A stretch of 33,328 nucleotides of DNA from positions 1 through 33,328 of the forward strand of contig VBAH01000051.1 in the NCBI GenBank assembly GCA_005884685.1, read 5' to 3'. Shown piece by piece: positions 15,405 to 22,727 of the stretch (position 1 is its first letter; the number at the start of each line of letters is the position of its first letter). Origin of the DNA: Alphaproteobacteria bacterium. GTDB lineage: Bacteria > Pseudomonadota > Alphaproteobacteria > Rhizobiales > Xanthobacteraceae. The notes under the pieces were generated by a model. That model ran no database searches. It was not told the DNA's origin and saw only the letters and a list, made by a program, of their open reading frames with translations. A program made the translations under genes and the position numbers.

Positions 15405-16207
15405 GCTTCTCGTCCACCTGGCTCACTTTGCGCGAGCCTTACGACCGGCGCGCGCGCAATCCTGCCGTCCTGGAGGCGGTCACCGCCTGGGCAGCCGAAC
15501 GCCCGTCGATCGCGATCGTCGACCTCGCCTGCGGCCTCGGCTCGACCCTGCGCGCGATGACCGAACGTCTGCCGAAGCGGCAAAGCTGGCGTCTGGTCGA
15601 CAACGACCTGAGCCTGCTGGCGCGCGCGGGCGCGCTCGAAAAACCACCCGACCGTTCCGTGACGCCCGTCCCGGTCGATCTCGCACGCGATCTGGAGGCG
15701 GCCCTCGACGGGCCGGTCGAGCTCGTCACGACCTCGGCGCTGCTCGACCTTGTCTCGCACGAGTGGCTCGACCGGTTGGTCACCGAGGCGGCCGCGCGGC
15801 GGCTGCCCGTGTACGCGGCGCTGAGCTACGACGGCCTGGCGACGCTCGATCCGGTCGATGTGCTCGATGCCGCGGTGATCGATGCCGTCAATCAGCACCA
15901 GCGCGGCGACAAGGGGTTCGGACCGGCACTCGGCCCGGAGGCGGCCGCAACCGCGCCGACCCGCTTCGAAGCGCTCGGCTACACGGTCACGCAAGGCGCC
16001 TCGGACTGGGTGTTCGGACCGAAGGACGCCGAGATTCAGACCGAAGTGCTCACCGGATGGGCAGTCGCGGCGCGCGAAATCGGCGAGTGCTCGATCGGCG
16101 ACATCATCGGCTGGCTGGCGCGGCGGCGGGATCACATCGCGGCGGGCCGCTCATCCATGCGCGTCGGTCACGTCGATTTCTTCGCCCGGCCGATAGCGAT
16201 GCGCTGA
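15401..16207 (+). CDS. Class I SAM-dependent methyltransferase
   Basis: 268 aa. Motif I is AIVDLACGLGSTLRAM (about 38-53), then SWRLVDNDLSLL as the acidic loop binding the SAM ribose, and an ELVTTSALLDLVS segment. The substrate part is variable and I recognise no named subfamily. Translationally coupled to the glycosyltransferase (ATGA). Its last 40 nt overlap, tail to tail, the end of the RibD-like gene on the other strand. Probably methylates the product of the cluster. Confidence 0.85.
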   Translation: MSFSSTWLTLREPYDRRARNPAVLEAVTAWAAERPSIAIVDLACGLGSTLRAMTERLPKRQSWRLVDNDLSLLARAGALEKPPDRSVTPVPVDLARDLEAALDGPVELVTTSALLDLVSHEWLDRLVTEAAARRLPVYAALSYDGLATLDPVDVLDAAVIDAVNQHQRGDKGFGPALGPEAAATAPTRFEALGYTVTQGASDWVFGPKDAEIQTEVLTGWAVAAREIGECSIGDIIGWLARRRDHIAAGRSSMRVGHVDFFARPIAMR

Positions 16208-17073
16208 GCCGACAGATCACAGTCGAGCAGCACTTCCTCGCCGATCAGGTGCGCCCGCATCGGGGCGCGCAGCGCCTGGTCGGCGGTGAGGATCGGCTTG
16301 AGGGTAATGCCGGCCTGCCCGGATCCGAGCAGGGTTGGCGCGACCATCACGTGCAGCCGGTCGAGGCAACCGGCTGCAATAAAACGTGACACCGTATGTG
16401 CGCCGCCCTCGATGAGAATGCGGCCGAATCCTCGCTGCGCCAAAGCTTGGAGGATCGCCGCCGGGGCGATTTCCCCATTCGCAGCGGGTACCTCGACGAT
16501 CTCAACACCGGCCGCCAGGGGGGGCCGAACGCCTTGCGCCGTGATCACCAGCCGGCGAACGCCATCGTCACTCAGTACGCGCGCGTTTGGCGGCAGCCGT
16601 CCCCGCGGATCGAGCACGATCCGCGCCGGGCTCGGCCCTGCGCACCGGCGGACGGTGAGTTGCGGGTCGTCGGCGACCGCAGTGCCGATCCCGACAAGGA
16701 CCGCGTCCACCAAAGCCCGTAGCCGGTGCAGATGCGCCAAACCGGCCGGTCCGTTGATGTATTTGGAGTGGCCCGTGACCGTCGCGATCCTGCCATCAAT
16801 CGACTGTCCAATCTGGCCCACGACCACGAGGTGGTCGATCGTTCCCCGACGCAGGGGGCCGAACCTTGTCTCCCAAGGCTCCGGGAGGGGGGCCAAGGAG
16901 GTGCGAAATTGGCTTGGAACCTGGAACCAATCCCGCGCGTTACCGGCGGGGTCATCAGGCTCACCCTGATGAGTCATGTCTTCGCATGGGCCATTACTAG
17001 ACACTGAAAGACGCGAGACGCCGACTTCATGATCTACAGCGATTAACGGCCGTTCATGGAGCGGGGACTTCAT
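16168..17073 (-). CDS. RibD-type reductase (C-terminal domain only)
   Basis: 301 aa if started at ATG 17073; an internal ATG at 16977 would remove 32 poorly structured residues. The fold is the bacterial RibD C-terminal / DHFR-like reductase: VVGQIGQSIDGRIAT (85-98), VDAVLVGIGTAVADDPQLTVR (122-142, NADPH loop), ARIVLDPRGRLP and LIEGGAHTVSRFI (220-232). The cytidine-deaminase-like N-terminal domain of normal RibD is absent, with an unrelated 75-aa extension instead. Such stand-alone reductases reduce the ribosyl side chain of GTP-cyclohydrolase-II products or similar substrates. Divergent from ribA, convergent and overlapping with the methyltransferase. Confidence 0.87.
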   Translation of the reverse strand: MKSPLHERPLIAVDHEVGVSRLSVSSNGPCEDMTHQGEPDDPAGNARDWFQVPSQFRTSLAPLPEPWETRFGPLRRGTIDHLVVVGQIGQSIDGRIATVTGHSKYINGPAGLAHLHRLRALVDAVLVGIGTAVADDPQLTVRRCAGPSPARIVLDPRGRLPPNARVLSDDGVRRLVITAQGVRPPLAAGVEIVEVPAANGEIAPAAILQALAQRGFGRILIEGGAHTVSRFIAAGCLDRLHVMVAPTLLGSGQAGITLKPILTADQALRAPMRAHLIGEEVLLDCDLSAQRIAIGRAKKST

Positions 17074-17162
17074 CCTGCCATACTAATCTGATACGCAGAA
17101 ACTTGAAGGCCGAAGAACAGTAGCTGGAATAACACTGTAGTTCACGGTTTTTACCCTGTCAT
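17074..17162. promoter_or_regulatory. Divergent promoter region between RibD-like and ribA genes
   Basis: 89 nt, clearly more AT-rich than its surroundings, between the divergent starts. It must hold promoters for both genes unless starts are misplaced. I looked for the FMN-riboswitch core and did not find it. No palindromic operator was recognised. Confidence 0.35.
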
Positions 17163-18371
17163 ATGGAATCCTCAAGCAACATGAGTAAATCAAAAAACGG
17201 GAACGGACACGCGGGGAGCGGAGTGTTCGGTTCACCGGATCGCGTGCTGGTAAAGCGTGGACTGGCAGAGTTCCGCAGCGGCCGGCCGGTCGTATTCTCC
17301 TCACCCACAGCCAAGTTCCTGATTGCGCTGCCGGTCGACGGTCTCGACGAGGCGCGCCTGCATGCCTTCGAGCATCTCTGCGCGCCTGCGCAATTGCGGC
17401 TCGTGGTGACGGCGCGCCGCGCGCGCGCGCTCGGCCTGGAAGCGAACGGGCCGGTCGCGCTGAAAGTGGCGAGCGGCACCGATGCGGCGGCGATCTACTC
17501 GCTCGTGGCCGACGCGGATCCGGATGAGGATGCCGAGCTTGACGGTCAGGCCGACGAGCGCGCGGCCGCCGCGATCGAGCTTGCCAAGATCGCCCACCGG
17601 CTGCCGGCGCTGCTCGTCGCAGATATCGCCTCGCCGACCGCCGCGATGGTTGAGCCGCCGCTCATCGTCGTCGGCGCCGACGCGGTGATGAAATTCCGCC
17701 GCGACGATGTGCACTCGCTGGAAATCGCCGGCGAGGCCAAGGTCCCGCTGCAGGGCGGGCTGTCGACGCGCTTCGTCGTCTTCCGCGATGCGGTGGGCGG
17801 CGGCTCCGTCGCTGTCATCGTCGGCGAGCCGGATTTTTCGAAGCCCGTTCCGGTGCGGCTGCACTCGGCGTGTCTCACCGGCGACGTATTCGGATCGAGC
17901 CGTTGCGACTGCGGCGATCAGCTGCGTCTCGCGACCAAGCGGCTGAACGAAGAAGGCGGCGGCGTCATTCTCTATCTCGAGCAGGAAGGGCGTGGCCTCG
18001 GCCTCGCCAACAAGATGCGCGCCTACGCACTGCAGGATAAAGGGCTGGACACGGTCGACGCCAACACGACGCTCGGCTTCGATGACGACGAGCGCGACTA
18101 TGGCATTGCGGCGCGCATGCTGCAGAAACTCGGATGCACGAGCATCTACCTGATGACCAACAATCCCGCGAAGCTCAACGGCCTGAGCGGGCTTGGGATC
18201 GAGGTGGTCGGGCGCAAGCCGTTGCATGCGCCGATCAACGCGCACAATCGCCGCTACATGACCGCAAAGGCGATGCGCGCCGGCCACAAGCTCGACCACC
18301 TGATCGCGGCGCTCGCTGCCGAAGGCGGCGAGGTGCAGACGGTGGTGCGCGCGGCCGAAGAGGTCCGCTAG
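17163..18371 (+). CDS. ribA: GTP cyclohydrolase II with degenerate RibB-like N-terminal domain
   Basis: 402 aa from ATG 17163 (ATG 17181 possible). The C-terminal half is complete GTP cyclohydrolase II: zinc cysteines C237, C248, C250 in HSACLTGDVFGSSRCDC, the GGGVILYLEQEGRGLGLANK loop (about 266-284) with the catalytic Arg, RDYGIAARMLQKLG, and TNNPAKLNGL. It opens GTP to the diaminopyrimidine phosphate at the head of riboflavin synthesis. The first ~190 residues keep a RibB-like outline (VKRGLAEFRSGRPVVF) but lack the DDEDREnEGD acidic motif, so DHBP synthase activity is unlikely. Stands alone, apart from other rib genes, beside the RibD-like reductase and PTPS/GT operon. Followed by a terminator. 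Confidence 0.93.
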   Translation: MESSSNMSKSKNGNGHAGSGVFGSPDRVLVKRGLAEFRSGRPVVFSSPTAKFLIALPVDGLDEARLHAFEHLCAPAQLRLVVTARRARALGLEANGPVALKVASGTDAAAIYSLVADADPDEDAELDGQADERAAAAIELAKIAHRLPALLVADIASPTAAMVEPPLIVVGADAVMKFRRDDVHSLEIAGEAKVPLQGGLSTRFVVFRDAVGGGSVAVIVGEPDFSKPVPVRLHSACLTGDVFGSSRCDCGDQLRLATKRLNEEGGGVILYLEQEGRGLGLANKMRAYALQDKGLDTVDANTTLGFDDDERDYGIAARMLQKLGCTSIYLMTNNPAKLNGLSGLGIEVVGRKPLHAPINAHNRRYMTAKAMRAGHKLDHLIAALAAEGGEVQTVVRAAEEVR

Positions 18372-18395
18372 AAGACAAAATCGTTTCTACTCTGG

Positions 18396-18430
18396 ATCGG
18401 CGCGACGGCAGAGAGCCTCGCGCCGATTTT
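18396..18430 (+). terminator. Rho-independent-type terminator after ribA
   Basis: Perfect 10-bp stem ATCGGCGCGA / TCGCGCCGAT around a 12-nt loop, followed by a short T run (TTTT including the last stem base), 25 nt after the ribA stop. The T tract is short, so efficiency is uncertain. Confidence 0.65.
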
Positions 18431-18633
18431 CCGTGCGGCGATGCCATTGCGCCCGCCACCCGCAACCCATTGTCAATTCAAGCTTTCGCCGCTCCCTTTA
18501 CGGGACGCTAACCATGATCTTGGCGGCCGAGGCACCCGCGGCGGCCTTCACCGTTTGTAGAGTGTCCCTGCAGTAAGCAAGAGCACGGGTTGCAGGACGG
18601 CACTGTATCGAGTGGACCATTGGGCCGGCGGGA

Positions 18634-19848
18634 ATGTCGTTCGAAGTCAACACACTGTTCCTGCTCACCATCGACGTCGAGGCCATTCTCGGGCTGCTGC
18701 TGCTGCTGGTGTGGGTGCAGAGTACCCGCGTGCACGCCGTCGCCTGGTGGGCCTCCGCGCATCTGTTGCGCGCGGTTTCGGTGATGCTCTACGGCCTCTA
18801 CGGCTCGGTGCCCGATCTCCTCTCGATCGACCTGCCCAATGTGCTGTTGTTCTCTTCATTCGGCGTGACCTGGAACGGCGCGCGCGTGTTCAACGGCCGC
18901 GACGCGCTGCCGGGCTCGCTGATCGCCGGCGCCGGCGTCTGGCTGCTCGCCTCGCAGTGGCCCGGCTTCGAAGCAGGCTCGGAAGTCCGCGGCCAACTCT
19001 CCGCGCTGATCATCGCGACCTACACCTGGCTCACGGCCTATGAATTCTGGCGCGCGCGTCGCGAGCCCCTCGTGTCGCGCTGGCCGGCGATCGTGTTGTT
19101 CTTCACGGACGGCGCAATGTTCCTGTTGCGCACACCGCTCAACGCGCTGCTGCACGGGAAGGATGCCGACACCATCCTGTCGAGCGCGTGGCTGAGCGTG
19201 CTCAGCCTCGAAGCCTTCCTGATGACGATCGCGACCGCCTTCATCCTGCTCGCGATGTCGAAGGAGCGCACCGAATTGCGCCACAAGACCGCCGCGATGA
19301 CCGACCCGCTCACGGGCCTTCTCAATCGCCGCGCGTTTCTGCAGGATGCCGAGACACTATTGCAGCAGCAGGTCGCCCGCGACCGTCCGATCGCCGTGTT
19401 GCTGATCGATCTCGACCATTTCAAGTCGATCAACGACCGCTTCGGCCACGCGGTGGGCGACAAGGTCCTGCAGATCTTTGCCAAAACCACGCGCGCGGGT
19501 TTGCGCCAGGCCGATCTTGTCGGGCGGCTCGGCGGCGAGGAATTCACCGTGGTGCTGGCCGATGCCGGCATGGATAACGCCTATCTGGTGGCGGATCGCC
19601 TGCGCCGGGCTTTTGCGGCCGCGGCGGCCATGGTCGACGGCGAGATGATCCATGCGACGGCGAGTATCGGCGTGTCGGTAATCGTCGATCCGCGCCAGGA
19701 TCTCGCCAAGCTGATCACGCTCGCCGACCAGGCGCTTTATCTCGCGAAGGCGCGCGGGCGCAATCGCGTCGAGGTCGCGCCGATCGAGGTCGCAGATGAA
19801 ATCGCCGAGTTGCCCGCGATCGTGCGCGTGGAGCGCAGCGCGGCTTGA
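18634..19848 (+). CDS. Membrane-bound diguanylate cyclase (GGDEF)
   Basis: 404 aa. Residues 1-215 hold about six or seven hydrophobic helices (for example ILGLLLLLVWV, VLLFSSFGVTW, LIAGAGVWLLAS, FLMTIATAFILLAMS) with no recognised sensor domain name. A short linker (KERTELRHKTAAMTDPLTGLLNRRAF) leads into a full GGDEF domain: IAVLLIDLDHFKSIND, active-site GGEEF at 300-304, and an inhibitory I-site RQAD at 291-294, five residues before it. It should therefore make c-di-GMP with product feedback. No EAL domain. Monocistronic between ribA's terminator and a convergent gene. Confidence 0.93.
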   Translation: MSFEVNTLFLLTIDVEAILGLLLLLVWVQSTRVHAVAWWASAHLLRAVSVMLYGLYGSVPDLLSIDLPNVLLFSSFGVTWNGARVFNGRDALPGSLIAGAGVWLLASQWPGFEAGSEVRGQLSALIIATYTWLTAYEFWRARREPLVSRWPAIVLFFTDGAMFLLRTPLNALLHGKDADTILSSAWLSVLSLEAFLMTIATAFILLAMSKERTELRHKTAAMTDPLTGLLNRRAFLQDAETLLQQQVARDRPIAVLLIDLDHFKSINDRFGHAVGDKVLQIFAKTTRAGLRQADLVGRLGGEEFTVVLADAGMDNAYLVADRLRRAFAAAAAMVDGEMIHATASIGVSVIVDPRQDLAKLITLADQALYLAKARGRNRVEVAPIEVADEIAELPAIVRVERSAA

Positions 19849-19851
19849 TCC

Positions 19852-22203
19852 TCATCCTTCCGGGTGACAGGCGCGCCAGATCTTCGCCGGCGTCGCCGGC
19901 ATGTCGATGTTGACGCCGCGACCGTCGGGAATTGCGTTGGCAATCGCATCCATGATCGCGGCGAGGGACCCGGTGGTGCCGGCTTCGCCCAAGCCCTTCA
20001 CGCCGAGCGGATTGGTGGTCGCGGGCACATTATGCCCGGCATCGACGATCGGCGGCATGTCCATCGCGCGCGGCATCGCATAGTCCATGAACGTGCCGGC
20101 GATGAGCTGGCCGTTGTCCTCGTCGTACACGGCGTTTTCCATCAGCGCCTGCCCGATGCCCTGTGCGAGCGCGCCGACAAGCTGGCCCTCCGCAAGCGTA
20201 TGGTCGAGCACCACACCGGCATCATCGACAGCGGCATAAGCGACAATCTCCGTGATGCCGGTATCCGGATCGATCTCGACCTCGGCGACATGGCAGCCGT
20301 TCGGGAACGTCTGCGGCGTGTCGACGGTGGCTTTTGTGTCGAGCGTGTCGCCGCTCGCCTGCGCGCGCTCCGCAACCGCGAACAGCGAGATGCGCCGGTC
20401 GGTGCCGACCACTTCGAAATAACCCGCCCGATATGCCACATCGGCGTCCGCCGCTTCCAGCATTCCGGCGGCGATCGGCTTCGCCTTCTCCAGCATCAGG
20501 TCCGTCGCTCGATAGAGCGCGCTCCCGGCCGTCATGGTGGAGCGCGAGCCGACGGAAGGGTTGCCTTTCAGGTCCAAATTCGTGTCGCCATGCCGATGCT
20601 CGATCTGCGCCGCCGGAATTCCGAGCCTGCCGGCGATGAGGCGGGGAAACACCGTGGCGTGACCCTGTCCGGTATTCTGCACCCCGATGCCGAGCACGAG
20701 TCTGTCTCCGCCGGGGAAAAGCAGCGCCGCGCTTTCCGTCGGCAGCGCGCCGGCATGCTCGAGAAAGCACGACACGCCGATGCCGCGCAGCTTGCCGCGC
20801 CGATACGACTCGCGGCGGCGCTTCTTGAACTCGGCATAGTGCGACAGCGCGAGAGCCTTCTCGAGGATCGGCGCGAAGTCGCCTGAGTCGTACGTCGTGC
20901 CGACCGCCGTCTTGTAGGGAATCGATTTGCGCGGAATAAGATTGCGCCGCCGCAGCCGGACCGGGTCGATGCCGGTGACCCGCGCGGCCTCTTCCACCAG
21001 CCGCTCCAGTGCATAGTTCGCTTCCGGCCGGCCGGCACCGCGATAGGGACCGGTCGGGACCGTGTTGGTGAATACGCACTGCACGCCGACGTCGATCAGG
21101 CGAATCGCGTACATGCCGGGCAGGCAACGCGCGAAGTTGTTGGTCTGGATGTTGGCGCCGGGAATGCCGATGTAGGCGCCCATGGCGGCGAGGTGCCGTA
21201 CACGCAACGCCAGGAACCTGCCCTTCTCGTCGAGCGCAAGCTCCATGTCGGTGATCGTGTCGCGCGCGTGCTGATCGCTGAGGAACGCTTCCGAGCGGGT
21301 CGACATCCAGGCGACCGGGCGGCCGGTCAGCTTGGCAGCAACCATCAGCGCGGGATATTCCGGATACGCGAGCGTCTTCACGCCGAAAGCGCCGCCCACG
21401 TCCTCGGTGATGACGCGCACCTTTTCCCGCGTCAGCCCCATCATGGCGATGAGCTGCTCGCGCTGCGGATAGGCGCCCTGCGAGCAGCAGCGCAGCGTGT
21501 AGGAATCTTTCGCGGCGTCGTAGTGCGCCTGTGCGCCGCGCGGCTCCATGCTGGCGACGATGAGGCGCTGGTTGCGCACCGAGACTTTCGCCACATGGGC
21601 GGCCTGCCCGAACGCCTTCTCGATCGCGCGCAGCGTGGCTTCATCGTTGGGCACCGGACCGGGCCAGTCGAGCGCAACGTTGCCAGGCGCTTCGGGATGA
21701 AGTTGCGGCGCGGCCGCGGCCATCGCGGCGCGCAAGTCCGCGATGGCGGGGAGCTCTTCATACTGGACCGTGACCAGCTCGGCGGCGTCCTGCGCCTGCG
21801 CCTGTGTTCCGGCGACGAGCAGCGCGACCGCCTCGCCCGCGTACCTCACGCGGTCGCGTGCCAGCGCGGGACGGAACGGCATCACCAGCTTTTTGCCGCC
21901 GCGCCCGACCAAAGGCGGATTGACCGATGTCGAGCCGACGCCCGCGGCGTCCATCTCCTTGTGCGTCAGGATCGCAATGACCCCGGGCGCCGTGCGCGCG
22001 GTCTCCAAGTCGATCGAGCGGATGCGCGCGTGCGCATGCGGAGAGCGCACGAACACGCCATGTGCCTGGTTCGGCTGCGGCGCGTCTTCCACGAAGCGGC
22101 CGCGCCCGCGCACCAGCGCGTCGTCCTCGACGCGCGGCTCGAAATGAGGATGCTTGTCGGTCGTCTGGTCCACGCAGGCCACCTCCGGTTGGCCTCCAGT
22201 CAT
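19852..22203 (-). CDS. Xanthine-dehydrogenase-family molybdopterin-binding large subunit (orphan)
   Basis: 783 aa from ATG 22203; GTG 22173, with GGAGG eight bases before it, is a good alternative start. Matches the large subunit of molybdenum hydroxylases/aerobic CO-dehydrogenase form II type: DDALVRGRGRFVEDAP, VRYAGEAVALLVA, EDVGGAFGVK, PYRGAGRPEA (form I CoxL AYRCSFR motif absent), QNTGQGHATVFPRL and the active-site GLGEAGTTG with its essential Glu near 740. These enzymes hydroxylate N-heterocycles or aldehydes using the Mo-cytosine dinucleotide cofactor. The 2Fe-2S and FAD subunits are not adjacent, so it must pair with subunits encoded elsewhere or be inactive. Followed (5' side) by the RidA gene in the same direction. 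Confidence 0.9.
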   Translation of the reverse strand: MTGGQPEVACVDQTTDKHPHFEPRVEDDALVRGRGRFVEDAPQPNQAHGVFVRSPHAHARIRSIDLETARTAPGVIAILTHKEMDAAGVGSTSVNPPLVGRGGKKLVMPFRPALARDRVRYAGEAVALLVAGTQAQAQDAAELVTVQYEELPAIADLRAAMAAAAPQLHPEAPGNVALDWPGPVPNDEATLRAIEKAFGQAAHVAKVSVRNQRLIVASMEPRGAQAHYDAAKDSYTLRCCSQGAYPQREQLIAMMGLTREKVRVITEDVGGAFGVKTLAYPEYPALMVAAKLTGRPVAWMSTRSEAFLSDQHARDTITDMELALDEKGRFLALRVRHLAAMGAYIGIPGANIQTNNFARCLPGMYAIRLIDVGVQCVFTNTVPTGPYRGAGRPEANYALERLVEEAARVTGIDPVRLRRRNLIPRKSIPYKTAVGTTYDSGDFAPILEKALALSHYAEFKKRRRESYRRGKLRGIGVSCFLEHAGALPTESAALLFPGGDRLVLGIGVQNTGQGHATVFPRLIAGRLGIPAAQIEHRHGDTNLDLKGNPSVGSRSTMTAGSALYRATDLMLEKAKPIAAGMLEAADADVAYRAGYFEVVGTDRRISLFAVAERAQASGDTLDTKATVDTPQTFPNGCHVAEVEIDPDTGITEIVAYAAVDDAGVVLDHTLAEGQLVGALAQGIGQALMENAVYDEDNGQLIAGTFMDYAMPRAMDMPPIVDAGHNVPATTNPLGVKGLGEAGTTGSLAAIMDAIANAIPDGRGVNIDMPATPAKIWRACHPEG

Positions 22204-22265
22204 AGCGCGCGGTCGAGCAACATCAATGGGGGCTATGGCTCCCTTTCACAGCGGGAAAGACGAGG

Positions 22266-22706
22266 CTATTCGGGGACGACCGCCGTCGCCTCGATCTCGA
22301 TCTTGGCGGCCTTCTCGACGAGGCCGGCGACCTGCACGACCGCCATCGCCGGATAGTATGGGCCGATCGTCGCGCGGTAGGCGCGGCCGAGATCCCTGAG
22401 GCTTGCCCGGTACTCGGCGAGATCGGTCACATACCAGGTCAGGCGTACGAGATGTTCCGGTCCCGCGCCGCCCTCGCCGAGGATCTTCAGAATATTCGAA
22501 AACGTCTGCCGCGCCTGACCGGCGAACGTCTCGGAGAAGTTGCCCATCACGTCCCAGCCGACAATGCCGCCGGTGATCACGATGCGGCCTTTCGCCGTCA
22601 TGCCGTTGGCGTAGCCCTGTGGACGCGGCCAGCCTTGCGGCAGCAGCGTGCGCGGCAGTTCATCGTCTTCGGGCGGCTTGACGAACAGTGTTGGTTTCCG
22701 TGCCAT
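22266..22706 (-). CDS. RidA/YjgF-family protein lacking the usual active-site Arg
   Basis: 146 aa. Family features: GYANGMTAKGRIVITGGIVGWD, QARQTFSNILKILGEGGAGPEHLVRLTWYVTDL, and C-terminal KIEIEATAVV with the conserved Glu. The Arg normally found in the PxR...V motif preceding the last strand is Met here (YYPAMAVVQVAGL), so canonical enamine/imine deaminase activity is doubtful. Located 21 nt before the aminobenzoate-CoA ligase stop, same strand, at the 3' end of the aromatic cluster. RidA members often accompany pathways with enamine intermediates, which fits aminobenzoyl-CoA catabolism. Confidence 0.88.
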   Translation of the reverse strand: MARKPTLFVKPPEDDELPRTLLPQGWPRPQGYANGMTAKGRIVITGGIVGWDVMGNFSETFAGQARQTFSNILKILGEGGAGPEHLVRLTWYVTDLAEYRASLRDLGRAYRATIGPYYPAMAVVQVAGLVEKAAKIEIEATAVVPE

Positions 22707-22727
22707 GGTGGTGATCCCGGCCTACCC

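Noticed and set aside
17074-17162. FMN riboswitch upstream of ribA
   Set aside because: The 89-nt leader lacks the conserved RFN-element core sequences and is too short for it.
18498-18686. 62-codon minus-strand frame ending in RALAYCRDTLQTVKAAAG...
   Set aside because: Somewhat protein-like tail, but it overlaps the start of the diguanylate cyclase head-on, has no ribosome-binding site and no recognised family. The 18431-18633 interval otherwise shows nothing I can name.
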